Assembly (NCBI GenBank): GCA_964386535.1
Contig: CAYLRY010000004.1
Span: forward strand, 34,845 to 98,844
Direction of reading: 5' to 3'
Length of the DNA: 64,000 nt
DNA from: CAYLRY01 sp964386535
Lineage (GTDB): Bacteria; Chloroflexota; Dehalococcoidia; Dehalococcoidales; UBA3254
Part shown: positions 18,567 through 26,803 of the stretch, one piece after another
Numbering within the stretch: position 1 is the first letter of the stretch
Layout of the letters: the number at the start of each line of letters is the position of its first letter
Notes under the pieces: model-generated
Told to the model about the DNA's origin: nothing
The model's database searches: none
What the model saw: only the letters and a program-made list of their open reading frames with translations
Program-made: the position numbers and the translations under genes

Positions 18567-19001
18567 TTACGGATTGGTTTTATTGCTCTTATAACTGGAC
18601 GCCATGAGCAGGTGTCCGAAGTAAAAAGGCCGGTCTACTTTCCTGACGTACATCGGGCAATGCTGGACTCCGGCAGGCAGGCAGACAATAGCAGAAGTGG
18701 TTATAATCTGCTTCTCCCAGTCTTCTCCCAGGGCAAGCTCTACTTCCCCTCCCAGGTCAGAGGTGTGTTCGGGGTCAGTGGAGATGAAAAACAGCAGTTC
18801 ATCGCAATCGTGTTTATGCGGCGGGTCAGCCAGGACATGCGGCGCTAAAACACCCACAAAATTGAAATTGCATTCCAGCTTCTGGAAACCTGACATTAAT
18901 TCTTCGCTGAGGCCAAAGGTCTGTACCTGGGTGGGTTTTTTAGGCGGTATGGTACTTTTGGGTTCTTTCAGGACATATTTCCCGTATTTATTATCAGCCA
19001 T
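18567..19001 (-). CDS. small cupin-fold protein (paralogue 2 of 3)
   Basis: A 144-residue protein with AAGGAG before ATG 19001. Its metal motif reads PPHKHDCDELLFFIS, and the second half is IVCLPAGVQHCPMYV. The N-terminus (MADNKYGKYVLKEP) resembles that of paralogue 3 (MVETKHGKYILRKI), which lies 111 bases upstream on the same strand, so the two are probably a tandem duplication in one transcript. All three copies share xxKYxxYxLxxP at the N-terminus, HxHxxDExLxF and PAGxxHxP. A metal-dependent enzyme or sensor role in the left-region pathway is possible but unproven. Confidence 0.7.
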   Translation of the reverse strand: MADNKYGKYVLKEPKSTIPPKKPTQVQTFGLSEELMSGFQKLECNFNFVGVLAPHVLADPPHKHDCDELLFFISTDPEHTSDLGGEVELALGEDWEKQIITTSAIVCLPAGVQHCPMYVRKVDRPFYFGHLLMASSYKSNKTNP

Positions 19002-19112
19002 ATCTTAAATTCTCCTTATTAACAGTTTGATATCTCATCACTCAAAATACCGGCTACCAGTCACTCGCGGCTTGATTCCGGACATAGTCAGGAAAGGCCC
19101 TTAATTACTGGC

Positions 19113-19535
19113 CTAAACTGCCGGTATTTTAATATATTCAGGGGCAGTATAAATATGGCAGAACAGGATGGTTTTACTGATTTTGGTGAAGTTGATCGGG
19201 CCGTGGACGAGTCCCTTCGGGATGCAGACCACTGTGGGGCTGGTGATGACCTGTTTTTCACCTTCCTGTCCCAGTGAAACCTCCACTTCAGCGCCGAAAT
19301 CCAGCGCATTGGTAGGATCGCGTGAAAAGAAGCACAGAAACTCATCAAAGTCGTGTGAATGCGGCTGTTCTTCCCAGAGGACCGGCTGTGAAATGAAATT
19401 CCATTTCAGGCGGTGTTTTATTCCTGACCAGTCCTTCGATCCTTCCAGGGTTACGGTTGTTACGGCAGAATTTTTTGCGCGTTCGTCTTCTCTGATTTTT
19501 CTGAGGATATATTTGCCGTGTTTAGTCTCTACCAT
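19113..19535 (-). CDS. small cupin-fold protein (paralogue 3 of 3)
   Basis: A 140-residue protein with GAGGAGG about 9 bases before its ATG. The motif EQPHSHDFDEFLCFFS supplies the His-x-His and Glu positions, and VCIPKGLVHGPINF the later His. The middle segment KHRLKWNFISQPVLWEEQ matches the corresponding part of paralogue 1 (SMAWRYIKKPMLFDRI) in spacing. It is the first gene of the tandem cupin pair. Function unknown. Confidence 0.7.
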   Translation of the reverse strand: MVETKHGKYILRKIREDERAKNSAVTTVTLEGSKDWSGIKHRLKWNFISQPVLWEEQPHSHDFDEFLCFFSRDPTNALDFGAEVEVSLGQEGEKQVITSPTVVCIPKGLVHGPINFTKISKTILFCHIYTAPEYIKIPAV

Positions 19536-19886
19536 AATCTGCTTTCCTCCTCTGGTTGTATTTATTTTTACTGGTTTTTATTAAAATTTATTCAAAATAA
19601 CCCCCTAAAAAGGTAAATCCGGATGATTCCAATATAATCCAGTTGATGAAATGAATGACCCTTGACTTAAGGCAGAATTGTCCCCATATCCTGAGGTATA
19701 TGCATTACTTTTTAAGCCTGGTTAAAAAATAAAAAGGTTCCTTTTAGCTTACTGCGATGTTCGTTAAAGGTGATTATAGTCTTTTCAGGCGATGAGGGCA
19801 ATATGCTGGTTTTGAAATTAAAGCTTATGGTCCGTAAATAAGGTTATATACGGCAGGATCGCCGGCGGCCGTTTTTAATTTTCAGG

Positions 19887-19930
19887 GCGCCCCTGCGCAG
19901 GCGGGGAATTCCCGTGCAGGGGCGCTTTTT
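19887..19930 (+). terminator. orphan plus-strand rho-independent terminator in the 19536-19964 gap
   Basis: GCGCCCCTGC (19887-19896) pairs perfectly with GCAGGGGCGC (19916-19925), with an inner GGGAATTCCC palindrome, followed by TTTTT. The T-run is only on the plus strand, yet no plus-strand gene ends nearby; both flanking genes are on the minus strand. The rest of the 429-base gap shows no protein gene. A TTGACT at about 19660 might belong to a weak promoter. Confidence 0.6.
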
Positions 19931-19964
19931 ATAAGTGCCAGCGGACGGCTGGTCCGGAGGATGG

Positions 19965-20507
19965 TTACTTGAATTTATCATGCATTCGCTGCATCCACGG
20001 TGGGATCCTTATTTCCTCAGACTTAATATCTTCAGAGTAGAAAGGTTTGATATCCAGAACCGGGCTGCCATCCAGGGCATCCAGACCGGTTACCCTGAGG
20101 ATATTGCCCTGCCGTCCCAGCAGTTTTACCACAGTGATGAGAATGCTATTGGGACGCGCCGGGCTGTGAGTGGCAAAAACGCCTACCAGAGGGAAATCCT
20201 GGCTGCCCAGTGGATGGACCTTTTTCACCAGCCTGTTTTTCTCCGGAATAAGATGAGCCCAGTAAAGCACCGTTAAATGAGAAAATTCATCAATTCCGTC
20301 CAGAGTATCTTCTAATTCACTATTAATGATAATTTCCGAAACAGTCTCACTCTGGGCTTTCATGGTGGCAGCGGTAGCCCGCCAGTCACGGGCATTGAAT
20401 CCGCCTTCCCAGTTGGCCTGGCGGGACTGGTTTTTTACAATTCCAACCGGCTTTAACTGAATGACTCCGGTATTATCTCCTGCTCTGCTATTGTCCAATA
20501 ATTCCAC
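19965..20507 (-). CDS. trmO: TrmO-family tRNA (t6A37) N6-methyltransferase
   Basis: A 180-residue protein of the TsaA/YaeB/TrmO beta-barrel family, which methylates the N6 of t6A37 in certain tRNAs using SAM. Typical segments are LKPVGIVKNQSRQANW, GVFATHSPARPNSI (the family's GVFATRSPxRPNxI) and LDALDGSPVLDIKPF near the end. The E. coli protein carries a further C-terminal domain that is absent here, as in many short bacterial and archaeal members. Some short members are only annotated as tRNA methyltransferases by similarity. It stands alone next to an iron/cobalamin-type uptake operon on the same strand, with a 76-base gap. Confidence 0.82.
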   Translation of the reverse strand: MELLDNSRAGDNTGVIQLKPVGIVKNQSRQANWEGGFNARDWRATAATMKAQSETVSEIIINSELEDTLDGIDEFSHLTVLYWAHLIPEKNRLVKKVHPLGSQDFPLVGVFATHSPARPNSILITVVKLLGRQGNILRVTGLDALDGSPVLDIKPFYSEDIKSEEIRIPPWMQRMHDKFK

Positions 20508-20583
20508 GGGTTCTTCCTCCTGTTTGTGGAGTATCTCACTAAAAAGGCCTTGGGTTTATCCGGGCTGCCCCCTGCATACTGCC

Positions 20584-21747
20584 TTATTTAAAGCTTAATT
20601 GCTGAAAGCCGCCGTAGTATTCTTCAGCAACTCCGGCATAAAGGTCTTTCCCCAGCAGCTCTCTGAATATGGCATTGGATTTGGCCACGATATCCACATC
20701 GCTGAACTTTTCAGGATATACTATGGTCCCTATGTAGTATGCATCACACAGGGCAATATCAATGTTGGTTGAATAATAATTATATGGAAGCTGCATATAC
20801 AATTTCCCGTTTTTAAAAGCGGAAAGCCCCTGGTAAAACTGCGGATTGGACTTATAATCCTCCTGTACATTGGCCAGACCGCCGGCGTCAATAAAGATAA
20901 TTTCAGGGTCCATTTCGAGCAGCTTTTCTTTATCCAGCATGACGTATTTGTTGATCCCAGCTTCATCTACCACATTGATGACATTGACTGCGGTAAAAAG
21001 GGCATAATTGCCGCTGGTGCTCTCAATGCCGTGCGTACCCCGTGAGGATTGCGCGCCGAGATATACCCTTGGTTTTTTATCAGCCGGAATATCCTTTGTT
21101 CTGGTGTTTAAATCATTTTTGCACTCAGAAAAATAATGTATAAGTTCCGCTGCCCGCTTTTCCCTTCCCGTAATCTTGCCGATTATCTCCAGAGATTTGT
21201 CCAGTTCAGGATCAAAGACAGCAGTAACCCCGTAAGAGAGGGCCACTACAGGAACATGGGTCTTATTTTGGAGTTCGTCTATGGAAGCCACATCCGAATT
21301 GTATAAAGTAAAGATAACATCAGGATTAACCTCCAGGATTTTTTCAGGGTCAGGTGCATTTCCCGGACCGCCTGGCCCGATTACAGGCAATTTCAATAGT
21401 CCTTCGTTGGCCCGTGCATATGGCCTGCCGGTGACTCCCGAGGTGACTTCCATCTGTTCCACCCCTACTATTTTGGTCACATCTCCCACATAACAATATA
21501 ATCTTAAACAACCAGGGCCTACAGCCACAAATTTTTGTGCATTGACAGGAACGGTTACCGTCCTCTTCAGGCTGTCCGTGATGGTCATGTGGGTAGCGGC
21601 AGCAGTTGTAGAAGTACTCACAGCCGCATTGCTCGCAGCAGGATTGCTCTTCGTAGCGCTGGTAGTGACCTCTCCTGAGCTACAGGCGCTCAGCAGAACA
21701 ATGGTCACAATAAACCAGACCCATAGTATCCAGCTCCATTTTTTCAT
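20584..21747 (-). CDS. ABC transporter substrate-binding lipoprotein, FepB/BtuF type
   Basis: A 387-residue lipoprotein with a typical signal and lipobox (LLSAC, Cys about residue 21) followed by a Ser/Thr/Ala linker. The mature part has the helical-backbone binding fold of iron-siderophore, haem and cobalamin carriers: KFVAVGPGCLRLYCYVGD, LEVNPDVIFTLYN, MDPEIIFIDAGG. It ends 20 bases downstream of its ATPase gene (minus strand), giving the order permease, ATPase, binding protein. No ligand can be assigned. The flavodoxin and FmdE-like neighbours suggest a metal or metal chelate (inference). Confidence 0.88.
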   Translation of the reverse strand: MKKWSWILWVWFIVTIVLLSACSSGEVTTSATKSNPAASNAAVSTSTTAAATHMTITDSLKRTVTVPVNAQKFVAVGPGCLRLYCYVGDVTKIVGVEQMEVTSGVTGRPYARANEGLLKLPVIGPGGPGNAPDPEKILEVNPDVIFTLYNSDVASIDELQNKTHVPVVALSYGVTAVFDPELDKSLEIIGKITGREKRAAELIHYFSECKNDLNTRTKDIPADKKPRVYLGAQSSRGTHGIESTSGNYALFTAVNVINVVDEAGINKYVMLDKEKLLEMDPEIIFIDAGGLANVQEDYKSNPQFYQGLSAFKNGKLYMQLPYNYYSTNIDIALCDAYYIGTIVYPEKFSDVDIVAKSNAIFRELLGKDLYAGVAEEYYGGFQQLSFK

Positions 21748-21766
21748 TTCTTCTATCTCCTTTTAA

Positions 21767-22519
21767 CTAAACCGGTATAACTACCGGTATGTCCCGGTGA
21801 AATTCGATATCCACCGGAACCCCATATACGGCCAGAATATTTTCTCGTGTAATAACACTTATATCTCCTGCATCAAATATTTTGCCCCCTTTCATAAATA
21901 CAAATTTGTCCGCAAAGCGAAAAGCCATATTCAGATCATGCATGGTAACAATAGCTGAAATTTGCCGCTCCCTGACTATGTTTTTTATAATACCGGTTAC
22001 CTCCAACTGGTTTTTCAGGTCCAGGTTACTGGTAGGTTCATCAAACATCAAAACGTCAGACTCCTGCGCTAGCGCTCTGGCAATAGCCACTTTCTGCGCC
22101 TCTCCTCCACTCAGTTCATCCACGCGGCGCAGGGCAAATTCCTCCAGGCCCAGAGATTTCATAACCCGCTGTACAATCTCCATGTCCTGCCTGGAAATGT
22201 CCCACTTAATATAGGGTTTCCTGCCCAGTAAAACGGCGTCAAACACCGAACTTGAGGAGAAATTATTTCGCTGGGATACGTAGCCGATACGTTTGGCCAC
22301 ATCATTCCGGCTCAGGCTTTTGATATCTTCTCCCATCACAATGACTTTCCCACTCTGCTGCCGGAGAATCCGGTTAATGCATTTCAACAGAGTTGATTTT
22401 CCGACGCCGTTGGTTCCCAGAATGGAAAGACACTCCCCTTTGTTCAGAGACAAAGAAATGTCATTTAAGACTTTGCGGCTGGGATAATGAAATGATAAAT
22501 CTTCCACAACTAAATTCAT
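21767..22519 (-). CDS. ABC transporter ATPase, FecE/BtuD type
   Basis: A 250-residue ATP-binding subunit. Walker A GTNGVGKST at 35-43, a Q-loop in YVSQRN, signature LSGGEAQKVAIARAL, Walker B VLMFDEPTSNLD, and a switch His in IVTMHDLNMAFRF. It overlaps the upstream permease gene by 4 bases (ATGA), the usual sign of translational coupling, and is followed closely by the binding lipoprotein. It energises uptake of an iron complex, cobalamin or related compound. Confidence 0.92.
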   Translation of the reverse strand: MNLVVEDLSFHYPSRKVLNDISLSLNKGECLSILGTNGVGKSTLLKCINRILRQQSGKVIVMGEDIKSLSRNDVAKRIGYVSQRNNFSSSSVFDAVLLGRKPYIKWDISRQDMEIVQRVMKSLGLEEFALRRVDELSGGEAQKVAIARALAQESDVLMFDEPTSNLDLKNQLEVTGIIKNIVRERQISAIVTMHDLNMAFRFADKFVFMKGGKIFDAGDISVITRENILAVYGVPVDIEFHRDIPVVIPV

Positions 22520-23670
22520 CTTTGACTGCCCTCCTTCATCCCTTTCATAAGAAGGTATATAAAAAGCGGGGCTCCCAGAATCGAGGTTAAGGCGCCGACC
22601 GGTAAAACCACCGGCTTAATGATGGTCCTGGCCAGGGTATCGGAAATCAGTAATAAAACAGCCCCCGCCAGAACAGAGGCTGGAATTAGAAATCTATGGT
22701 CAGTGCCGATAATGCGTCTCACTATATGAGGGCCTATCAGTCCGATAAAACCGATCATGCCCACAAATGAAACGGTCACGGATGTAATAAGAGAAGAGAT
22801 GAGCATGCCCAGGAACCGGGTAAGTTCAGTGCGGACGCCCAGGCTTTTTGCCGTTTCTTCCCCGTTATCCATGGCATTATAATCCCATCTCTTGTAGACA
22901 AAATAGGCCATAGCCAGTATTACCACTGTGATGACGATAAAGGCTTCATGCCAGCTAATTCTCCCCAGATCTCCGAAAGTCCAGAAAATGGCGGCTGCTA
23001 TTTTTACATCCGGTGCAAAGTATTGAATAAGCGTGGTTCCCGCTGTAAACAATGATCCGAGCGCTACGCCGGCCAGTACGATGGCTTCAGGAGAAAAGCC
23101 TCGTATTTTACCCAGGGACAGAATAATCATGGCCGCGCTCATAGAGCAAACAAAAGCGCAGATGGTCACCAGGTAAGGGTTATTAATACCTACCGCATCT
23201 CCTGCTGTATTCATGATGGTTCCCGCTCCCAGGACAATAATAGCCAGGTTGGCGCCGAAGGCTGCCCCGGCGGACACTCCGAGGGTATCCGGAGAAGCCA
23301 GAGGATTCTTGAGATTATTCTGCATCACACAACCGGCCACAGAAAGACCGGCGCCTGCCACAATGGCTGCAACTATCCTGGGCATGCGGATTGACCATAT
23401 CACCAGGGAAGCTTTTTCATTGCCCAATCCAAAAAAGGTTTTAATAATCTCCCCGGTATCAATAGAAGCAGAGCCTGCATTCACAGAAATTACTGCCATT
23501 ACAAAAACAGCCAGCATTAAAAATAATAAAATCAACCATTTCCGTTTAATGTACCGGGTATAATATTCCAGCCTATCACCGTGCTCCATTAATTCTTGCT
23601 TTTTGTTTTTCACGATCAATCCAGTTTTTAAAATATGAAGGTTTTTAGGGTTGTTTTTCCACCGGGCCAT
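22516..23670 (-). CDS. FecCD/BtuC-type ABC transporter permease
   Basis: A 384-residue membrane protein of the FecCD family with about ten hydrophobic segments after a basic N-terminus (YIKRKWLILLFLMLAVFVMA). Diagnostic segments are IRMPRIVAAIVAGAGLSVAG, NPLASPDTLGVSAGAAFGAN, and FVGMIGFIGLIGPHIVRRI, the coupling region that contacts the ATPase. The start is uncertain. The ATG at 23670 overlaps the flavodoxin gene by 26 bases; a GTG at 23613 would avoid the overlap but lacks a good ribosome site. It works with the two following genes. Confidence 0.9.
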   Translation of the reverse strand: MARWKNNPKNLHILKTGLIVKNKKQELMEHGDRLEYYTRYIKRKWLILLFLMLAVFVMAVISVNAGSASIDTGEIIKTFFGLGNEKASLVIWSIRMPRIVAAIVAGAGLSVAGCVMQNNLKNPLASPDTLGVSAGAAFGANLAIIVLGAGTIMNTAGDAVGINNPYLVTICAFVCSMSAAMIILSLGKIRGFSPEAIVLAGVALGSLFTAGTTLIQYFAPDVKIAAAIFWTFGDLGRISWHEAFIVITVVILAMAYFVYKRWDYNAMDNGEETAKSLGVRTELTRFLGMLISSLITSVTVSFVGMIGFIGLIGPHIVRRIIGTDHRFLIPASVLAGAVLLLISDTLARTIIKPVVLPVGALTSILGAPLFIYLLMKGMKEGSQR

Positions 23671-24163
23671 TTTCGAATATTTCCAGGGATTTTTCAGCGA
23701 TCCGTTTTCCGAAAGTGACGAACAGGTCTTTCTTTTCCTCCAGTTCCCCTCGCAGAGCTACAGGGCCCAGGTGAATAAAGGGGTTCCCGCAGCCGGCGCC
23801 TGAAGAATAAGCCAGCATACCTTTTACCAGAATATGGTTGATTATCCCCAGCAGAGCCAGGTCCGCACCGCCATGCAAACAATTGGCCGTTGCAAAAGCC
23901 GCTCCCAGTTTGCCGGGTAACTGGCAGTTCCATTCCGTATCAAACCATTTTTTCATTTGCCAGCTTATATTGGCCACATAGGTAGGTGTGCCGAAAACAA
24001 TTGCGCGGCTGGCCTTAATAAACCCTGTATCCAGGGTTTCTTCTTTAATCAGATTCATCAGTTTTACCTCTACCCTGCCGGTTGAGCTAAGGCCTTCTTT
24101 GATATATCCTGCGACTTTTTCTGTATTTCCGGTCACACTGACATATAAAACAGTTATTTTCAC
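23645..24163 (-). CDS. flavodoxin-family protein
   Basis: A 172-residue FMN-binding protein starting at a GTG (24163) with AAGGAG 7 bases upstream. This gives the classical N-terminus VKITVLYVSVTGNTEKVA, whose SVTGNT is the FMN phosphate loop. The upstream ATG at 24211 would add a 16-residue basic extension and lacks such a site. FGTPTYVANISWQMKKWFD and a later Gly/Cys-rich loop (SSGAGCGNP) match NAD(P)H-dependent or iron-reducing flavodoxin-like proteins. Its end overlaps the permease gene. A role in reducing imported metal complex to release the metal is a plausible inference. Confidence 0.82.
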   Translation of the reverse strand: MKITVLYVSVTGNTEKVAGYIKEGLSSTGRVEVKLMNLIKEETLDTGFIKASRAIVFGTPTYVANISWQMKKWFDTEWNCQLPGKLGAAFATANCLHGGADLALLGIINHILVKGMLAYSSGAGCGNPFIHLGPVALRGELEEKKDLFVTFGKRIAEKSLEIFENGPVEKQP

Positions 24164-24275
24164 GCGCTGTCTCCTTCCCTTTCCCTTTGTAATCAAGTAA
24201 TTCAGGGCCATGATAGTGATTTGCGGTATATCCTCAGAGGGACTTTTCTTGGTTACAGCCGGATTTCCCCGCTTA

Positions 24276-25130
24276 TCAGGAGGGTTTCCAACTGACGATA
24301 GCCATCCTGCGAGGTTTTACTTTAACCTCCGGCTGCCTTTTTTGCTCTGCTGTCCTTTGCTCAATAAGCTGCATTAACTTGCGGTCCTTTTCTCCCCCGG
24401 GTTCGATAAAAAGCTGCTGGCGCAGGAATGAAGGCATCAGCCCCCTGTCCTGCGGACCCTGTGAATCCATCTCAGTTAGCTGCACCTCACAAAGACGTCC
24501 ACGGGCAATTTGCAGCACCAGAAACTCGCGCAAAGCCGGCAGAGGAACTCGCTTTTCTCCATGAATCAAAGGCCAGGCAAATTCAGCCGGGGCGGTAGGA
24601 GCGCCGTCAAGAAGTACTGCCACGCAGAGGCGAGTGGCTGCTTGTTCCATGGCATCCAGAAACGGGCCGATTTCTTCAATGTCATAGCCAACGTGAGAAA
24701 TCAAAGCCACGTCTGCCTGTATAGGCTGAGGTACCGGCCAGCGACCTTCAATCACCCTGATATTATTAATATTGTGTTCGGACATACTCTGGCGTAAATT
24801 CTCCAGCATAGCACGGGAAGGGTCCAGGGCAATGACCTCACGGGCATGCAGCGCCAGGGGTAAAGCATTTCGGCCGGCCCCGGCGCCTATATCCAGCCAG
24901 GTATCTCCCGGTTTAACCAAGGAGCACAGCATATTTAGAGCTGTATCGTCTTTACGCCGCGGATCTGATTTGAACATATGCGCCGTGGGCGCATAAAAAT
25001 CTGGGCGCTCCGGAGCCTCGCGAAAACGCTCAGCCTGCTCCCGGTTTCCCCTTACCAGGCTGGCCCATTCTGCCAGAGCCTGCTCTTTGGAGGGATGAAG
25101 TACCTTGTTCAAATATAAATTTTGTGACAA
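24276..25130 (-). CDS. class I SAM-dependent methyltransferase
   Basis: A 284-residue protein with a Rossmann methyltransferase core: motif I WLDIGAGAGRNALPLAL near residues 79-95, an acidic strand end in EVIALDPSRAML, and motif IV-like ADVALISHVGYDI. The N-terminal 60 residues are helical (ALAEWASLVRGNREQAERF) and the C-terminus ends PRRMAIVSW. It lies between the FmdE-like gene and the flavodoxin/ABC operon on the same strand, with gaps of about 104 and 112 bases. Methyltransferases of this sort recur beside FecCD transporters in anaerobes, but the methyl acceptor is unknown. Confidence 0.82.
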   Translation of the reverse strand: MSQNLYLNKVLHPSKEQALAEWASLVRGNREQAERFREAPERPDFYAPTAHMFKSDPRRKDDTALNMLCSLVKPGDTWLDIGAGAGRNALPLALHAREVIALDPSRAMLENLRQSMSEHNINNIRVIEGRWPVPQPIQADVALISHVGYDIEEIGPFLDAMEQAATRLCVAVLLDGAPTAPAEFAWPLIHGEKRVPLPALREFLVLQIARGRLCEVQLTEMDSQGPQDRGLMPSFLRQQLFIEPGGEKDRKLMQLIEQRTAEQKRQPEVKVKPRRMAIVSWKPS

Positions 25131-25234
25131 ATTTTTTCTCCTGTACCTTAGTTAAAACCAACTTATGATAATAGTTTTACCAAATCCTTTACCTTTTAAA
25201 ACGCCGGACAAGCCGAAAACCGGAAAGCAGTTAT

Positions 25235-25933
25235 CTACCTGCTGACAAGCGAAAGGCCGTTCCCCGCAAACTGGTAGTACGGCTGACCCGAGCAGAAAAG
25301 ACAAACCGGCTGCCCGTCCTTTAACCTCGCCCGCCACTCCGTGACGCTTTCTCCACATTCGGAGCATTTGATACTGGCAGAAACACGGGTATATACCGGT
25401 ATATCTGTCGTTATACGTGTGATGCTGAAAAGCTCTTCGTCAGGTATGTCCAGCATCTTGAAGGCGATTTCTATCCAGAGCTTCTTCAGCGCGGCTGCTT
25501 CCGCCTGAGTGCCCTGCCCTCCCTGGACTTTTCGGAATAAGGCAGCAGCTTCAGGGAATCTTTCCAGCGGCGAGGTTCCTCCGGGTTTACCAGCCACCCT
25601 CACTGCCTCGCCCGTCCGCTTCGCCAGTGAAACTGCCATCTTTCCAAAGTCCCGGTAAATAAGCGCATTATTACCCAGTGAGCAACCGGTGACCATTTGA
25701 ACGCCATCGGCAAAACAAGTATTGGTTTCCACAATAGCCATTAAATCTTCCTTACCGGACGCGCCTGATTGCCACTCTCTAACAGCACGGGCAGCGGCTT
25801 TTACCCCTAAGGCTGAACCCGGGCAATAGTGACCATGAATCAAACCGGTAAGACGCAGCAATTTACTGAGATCGCCGCCCGTAACGGCATCCTCGATTTC
25901 CTGTCTGGGGTGTTCTAGGTCTTTGACATCCAT
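25235..25933 (-). CDS. FmdE-family protein with C-terminal zinc ribbon
   Basis: A 232-residue protein starting at ATG 25933, chosen because GGAGGGG lies about 5 bases upstream; the frame reaches further back but only into promoter sequence. The N-terminal domain carries the FmdE signature LIHGHYCPGSALGVKAA, METxxC-like VETNTCFADGVQMVTGCSLGNN, and GKMAVSLAKRTG. The C-terminus has a CxxC...CxxC ribbon (CSECGESVTEW, VCLFC). FmdE was named from formylmethanofuran dehydrogenase operons. Bacterial members occur with metal transporters and molybdenum enzymes and have no settled activity. No other methanofuran gene is present, so a metal- or cofactor-handling role is more likely. Confidence 0.85.
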   Translation of the reverse strand: MDVKDLEHPRQEIEDAVTGGDLSKLLRLTGLIHGHYCPGSALGVKAAARAVREWQSGASGKEDLMAIVETNTCFADGVQMVTGCSLGNNALIYRDFGKMAVSLAKRTGEAVRVAGKPGGTSPLERFPEAAALFRKVQGGQGTQAEAAALKKLWIEIAFKMLDIPDEELFSITRITTDIPVYTRVSASIKCSECGESVTEWRARLKDGQPVCLFCSGQPYYQFAGNGLSLVSR

Positions 25934-25983
25934 AATCCCCTCCATAAGCATAATACAACAAGTGGTTATTGCATCTTGTCGCA

Positions 25984-26013
25984 ATAATATCCTACGACTA
26001 TCGTCTTTGTCAA
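25984..26013 (-). promoter_or_regulatory. sigma-70-type promoter of the FmdE-like gene
   Basis: Reading on the minus strand: TTGACA (26013-26008), 18 bases, TATTAT (25989-25984). The spacer contains an ACGA-TAG-TCGT inverted repeat that could be an operator. The ATG is about 50 bases downstream. Position and boxes are good; use in vivo is untested. Confidence 0.6.
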
Positions 26014-26200
26014 CAGTGGGGTAGTTGTCACAATCATCTGGGCGGTAACGGTCATGATTGTTGAAGGGATGTGGTTGGTTGACCATACCATAGCTTAAGT
26101 AACTGAAGAGGGGAAATTATCAGCGACCCTGAAAGTATCCTGAGAAAAACCCTGAAAAAAAGACGCTTAATCCGTTGGCGTTCCGGCTCTATATAATAAA

Positions 26201-26283
26201 AAATTCTCGCTCCAAACGTCTACCAGGACAAAAAAAATAAAAAACTTCTTTAACGTCCTCAAGGTTTACGCTTGGAGCGTTTT
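26201..26283 (-). terminator. long imperfect hairpin downstream of the tautomerase gene
   Basis: CGCTCCAAACGTCTACC (26208-26224) and GGTTTACGCTTGGAGCG (26263-26279) are inverted repeats with 14 of 17 positions paired. An inner AGGAC/GTCCT pair (26225-26229, 26255-26259) encloses an A/T-rich loop. On the minus strand the structure is followed by AGAATTTTTT, so it can end the tautomerase transcript; on the plus strand a TTTT follows. The large loop makes it unusual for a simple terminator. Confidence 0.45.
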
Positions 26284-26314
26284 GATATCACTGCTTTGAT
26301 GGGCCGGTGGTCAG

Positions 26315-26515
26315 CTATGCCCCGGGTGGAACTGCAAAATCCGAGCAAAGATTTCCAGCCTGGATCCAGCAATTATCAGGCGTCTCCCTGATTATTACCT
26401 GTACGGCATCCGCCTTATACCCGATTTTCACAAAGGCATTGGTGAGATCCTTGCCCAGTTGCCTTTTCTGATCCAGGGTAATTCCTTCCTGCATTTCTAC
26501 AATTAATACCGGCAT
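26315..26515 (-). CDS. 4-oxalocrotonate tautomerase family protein
   Basis: A 66-residue protein typical in size for the 4-OT/DmpI subfamily. After Met removal the N-terminus is Pro (PVLIVEMQEG), the general base of the tautomerase superfamily. The pattern QKRQLGKDLTNAFVKIGYKADAVQVIIRETP is the usual helix and beta-hairpin. These enzymes interconvert enol and keto forms of 2-oxo acids in aromatic meta-cleavage and related routes. The gene is alone between the FmdE gene and the pyruvate carboxylase block, and no ring-cleavage enzyme is visible in the window, so its pathway is open. Confidence 0.82.
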   Translation of the reverse strand: MPVLIVEMQEGITLDQKRQLGKDLTNAFVKIGYKADAVQVIIRETPDNCWIQAGNLCSDFAVPPGA

Positions 26516-26614
26516 ATATCCTCCTGAAACTTATTTTATATCTTCATTCTAAATTAAACTGCGGGATATTTCTAAGACCGTGAGTGGATTTTTAACTATC
26601 CCGGACCTTATGGC

Positions 26615-26644
26615 TTGTCGGCGCTTTCCGGGGTATGCTATGAT
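26615..26644 (+). promoter_or_regulatory. possible promoter of the pycB-aconitase block
   Basis: TTGTCG (26615-26620), 18 bases, TATGAT (26639-26644), with an extended -10 TG one base before it (TGCTATGAT). It lies 160 bases before the start codon of the PycB/OadA gene. The 26516-26803 gap holds no gene. Confidence 0.4.
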
Positions 26645-26803
26645 AATGCCATCCTGGTTCTGATGAAAAAAAAGGGAATGATGGAAGCTTAAAGTTAATA
26701 TCCTTTCTGCAAAATTTTAATTTTAGTCCCTCTCATTCTCTCTCTGTACAAGCAAACCCTGTTTCACTATGAAAAAGGGAGAGATTAAGCTGGTAGAAAG
26801 ATA

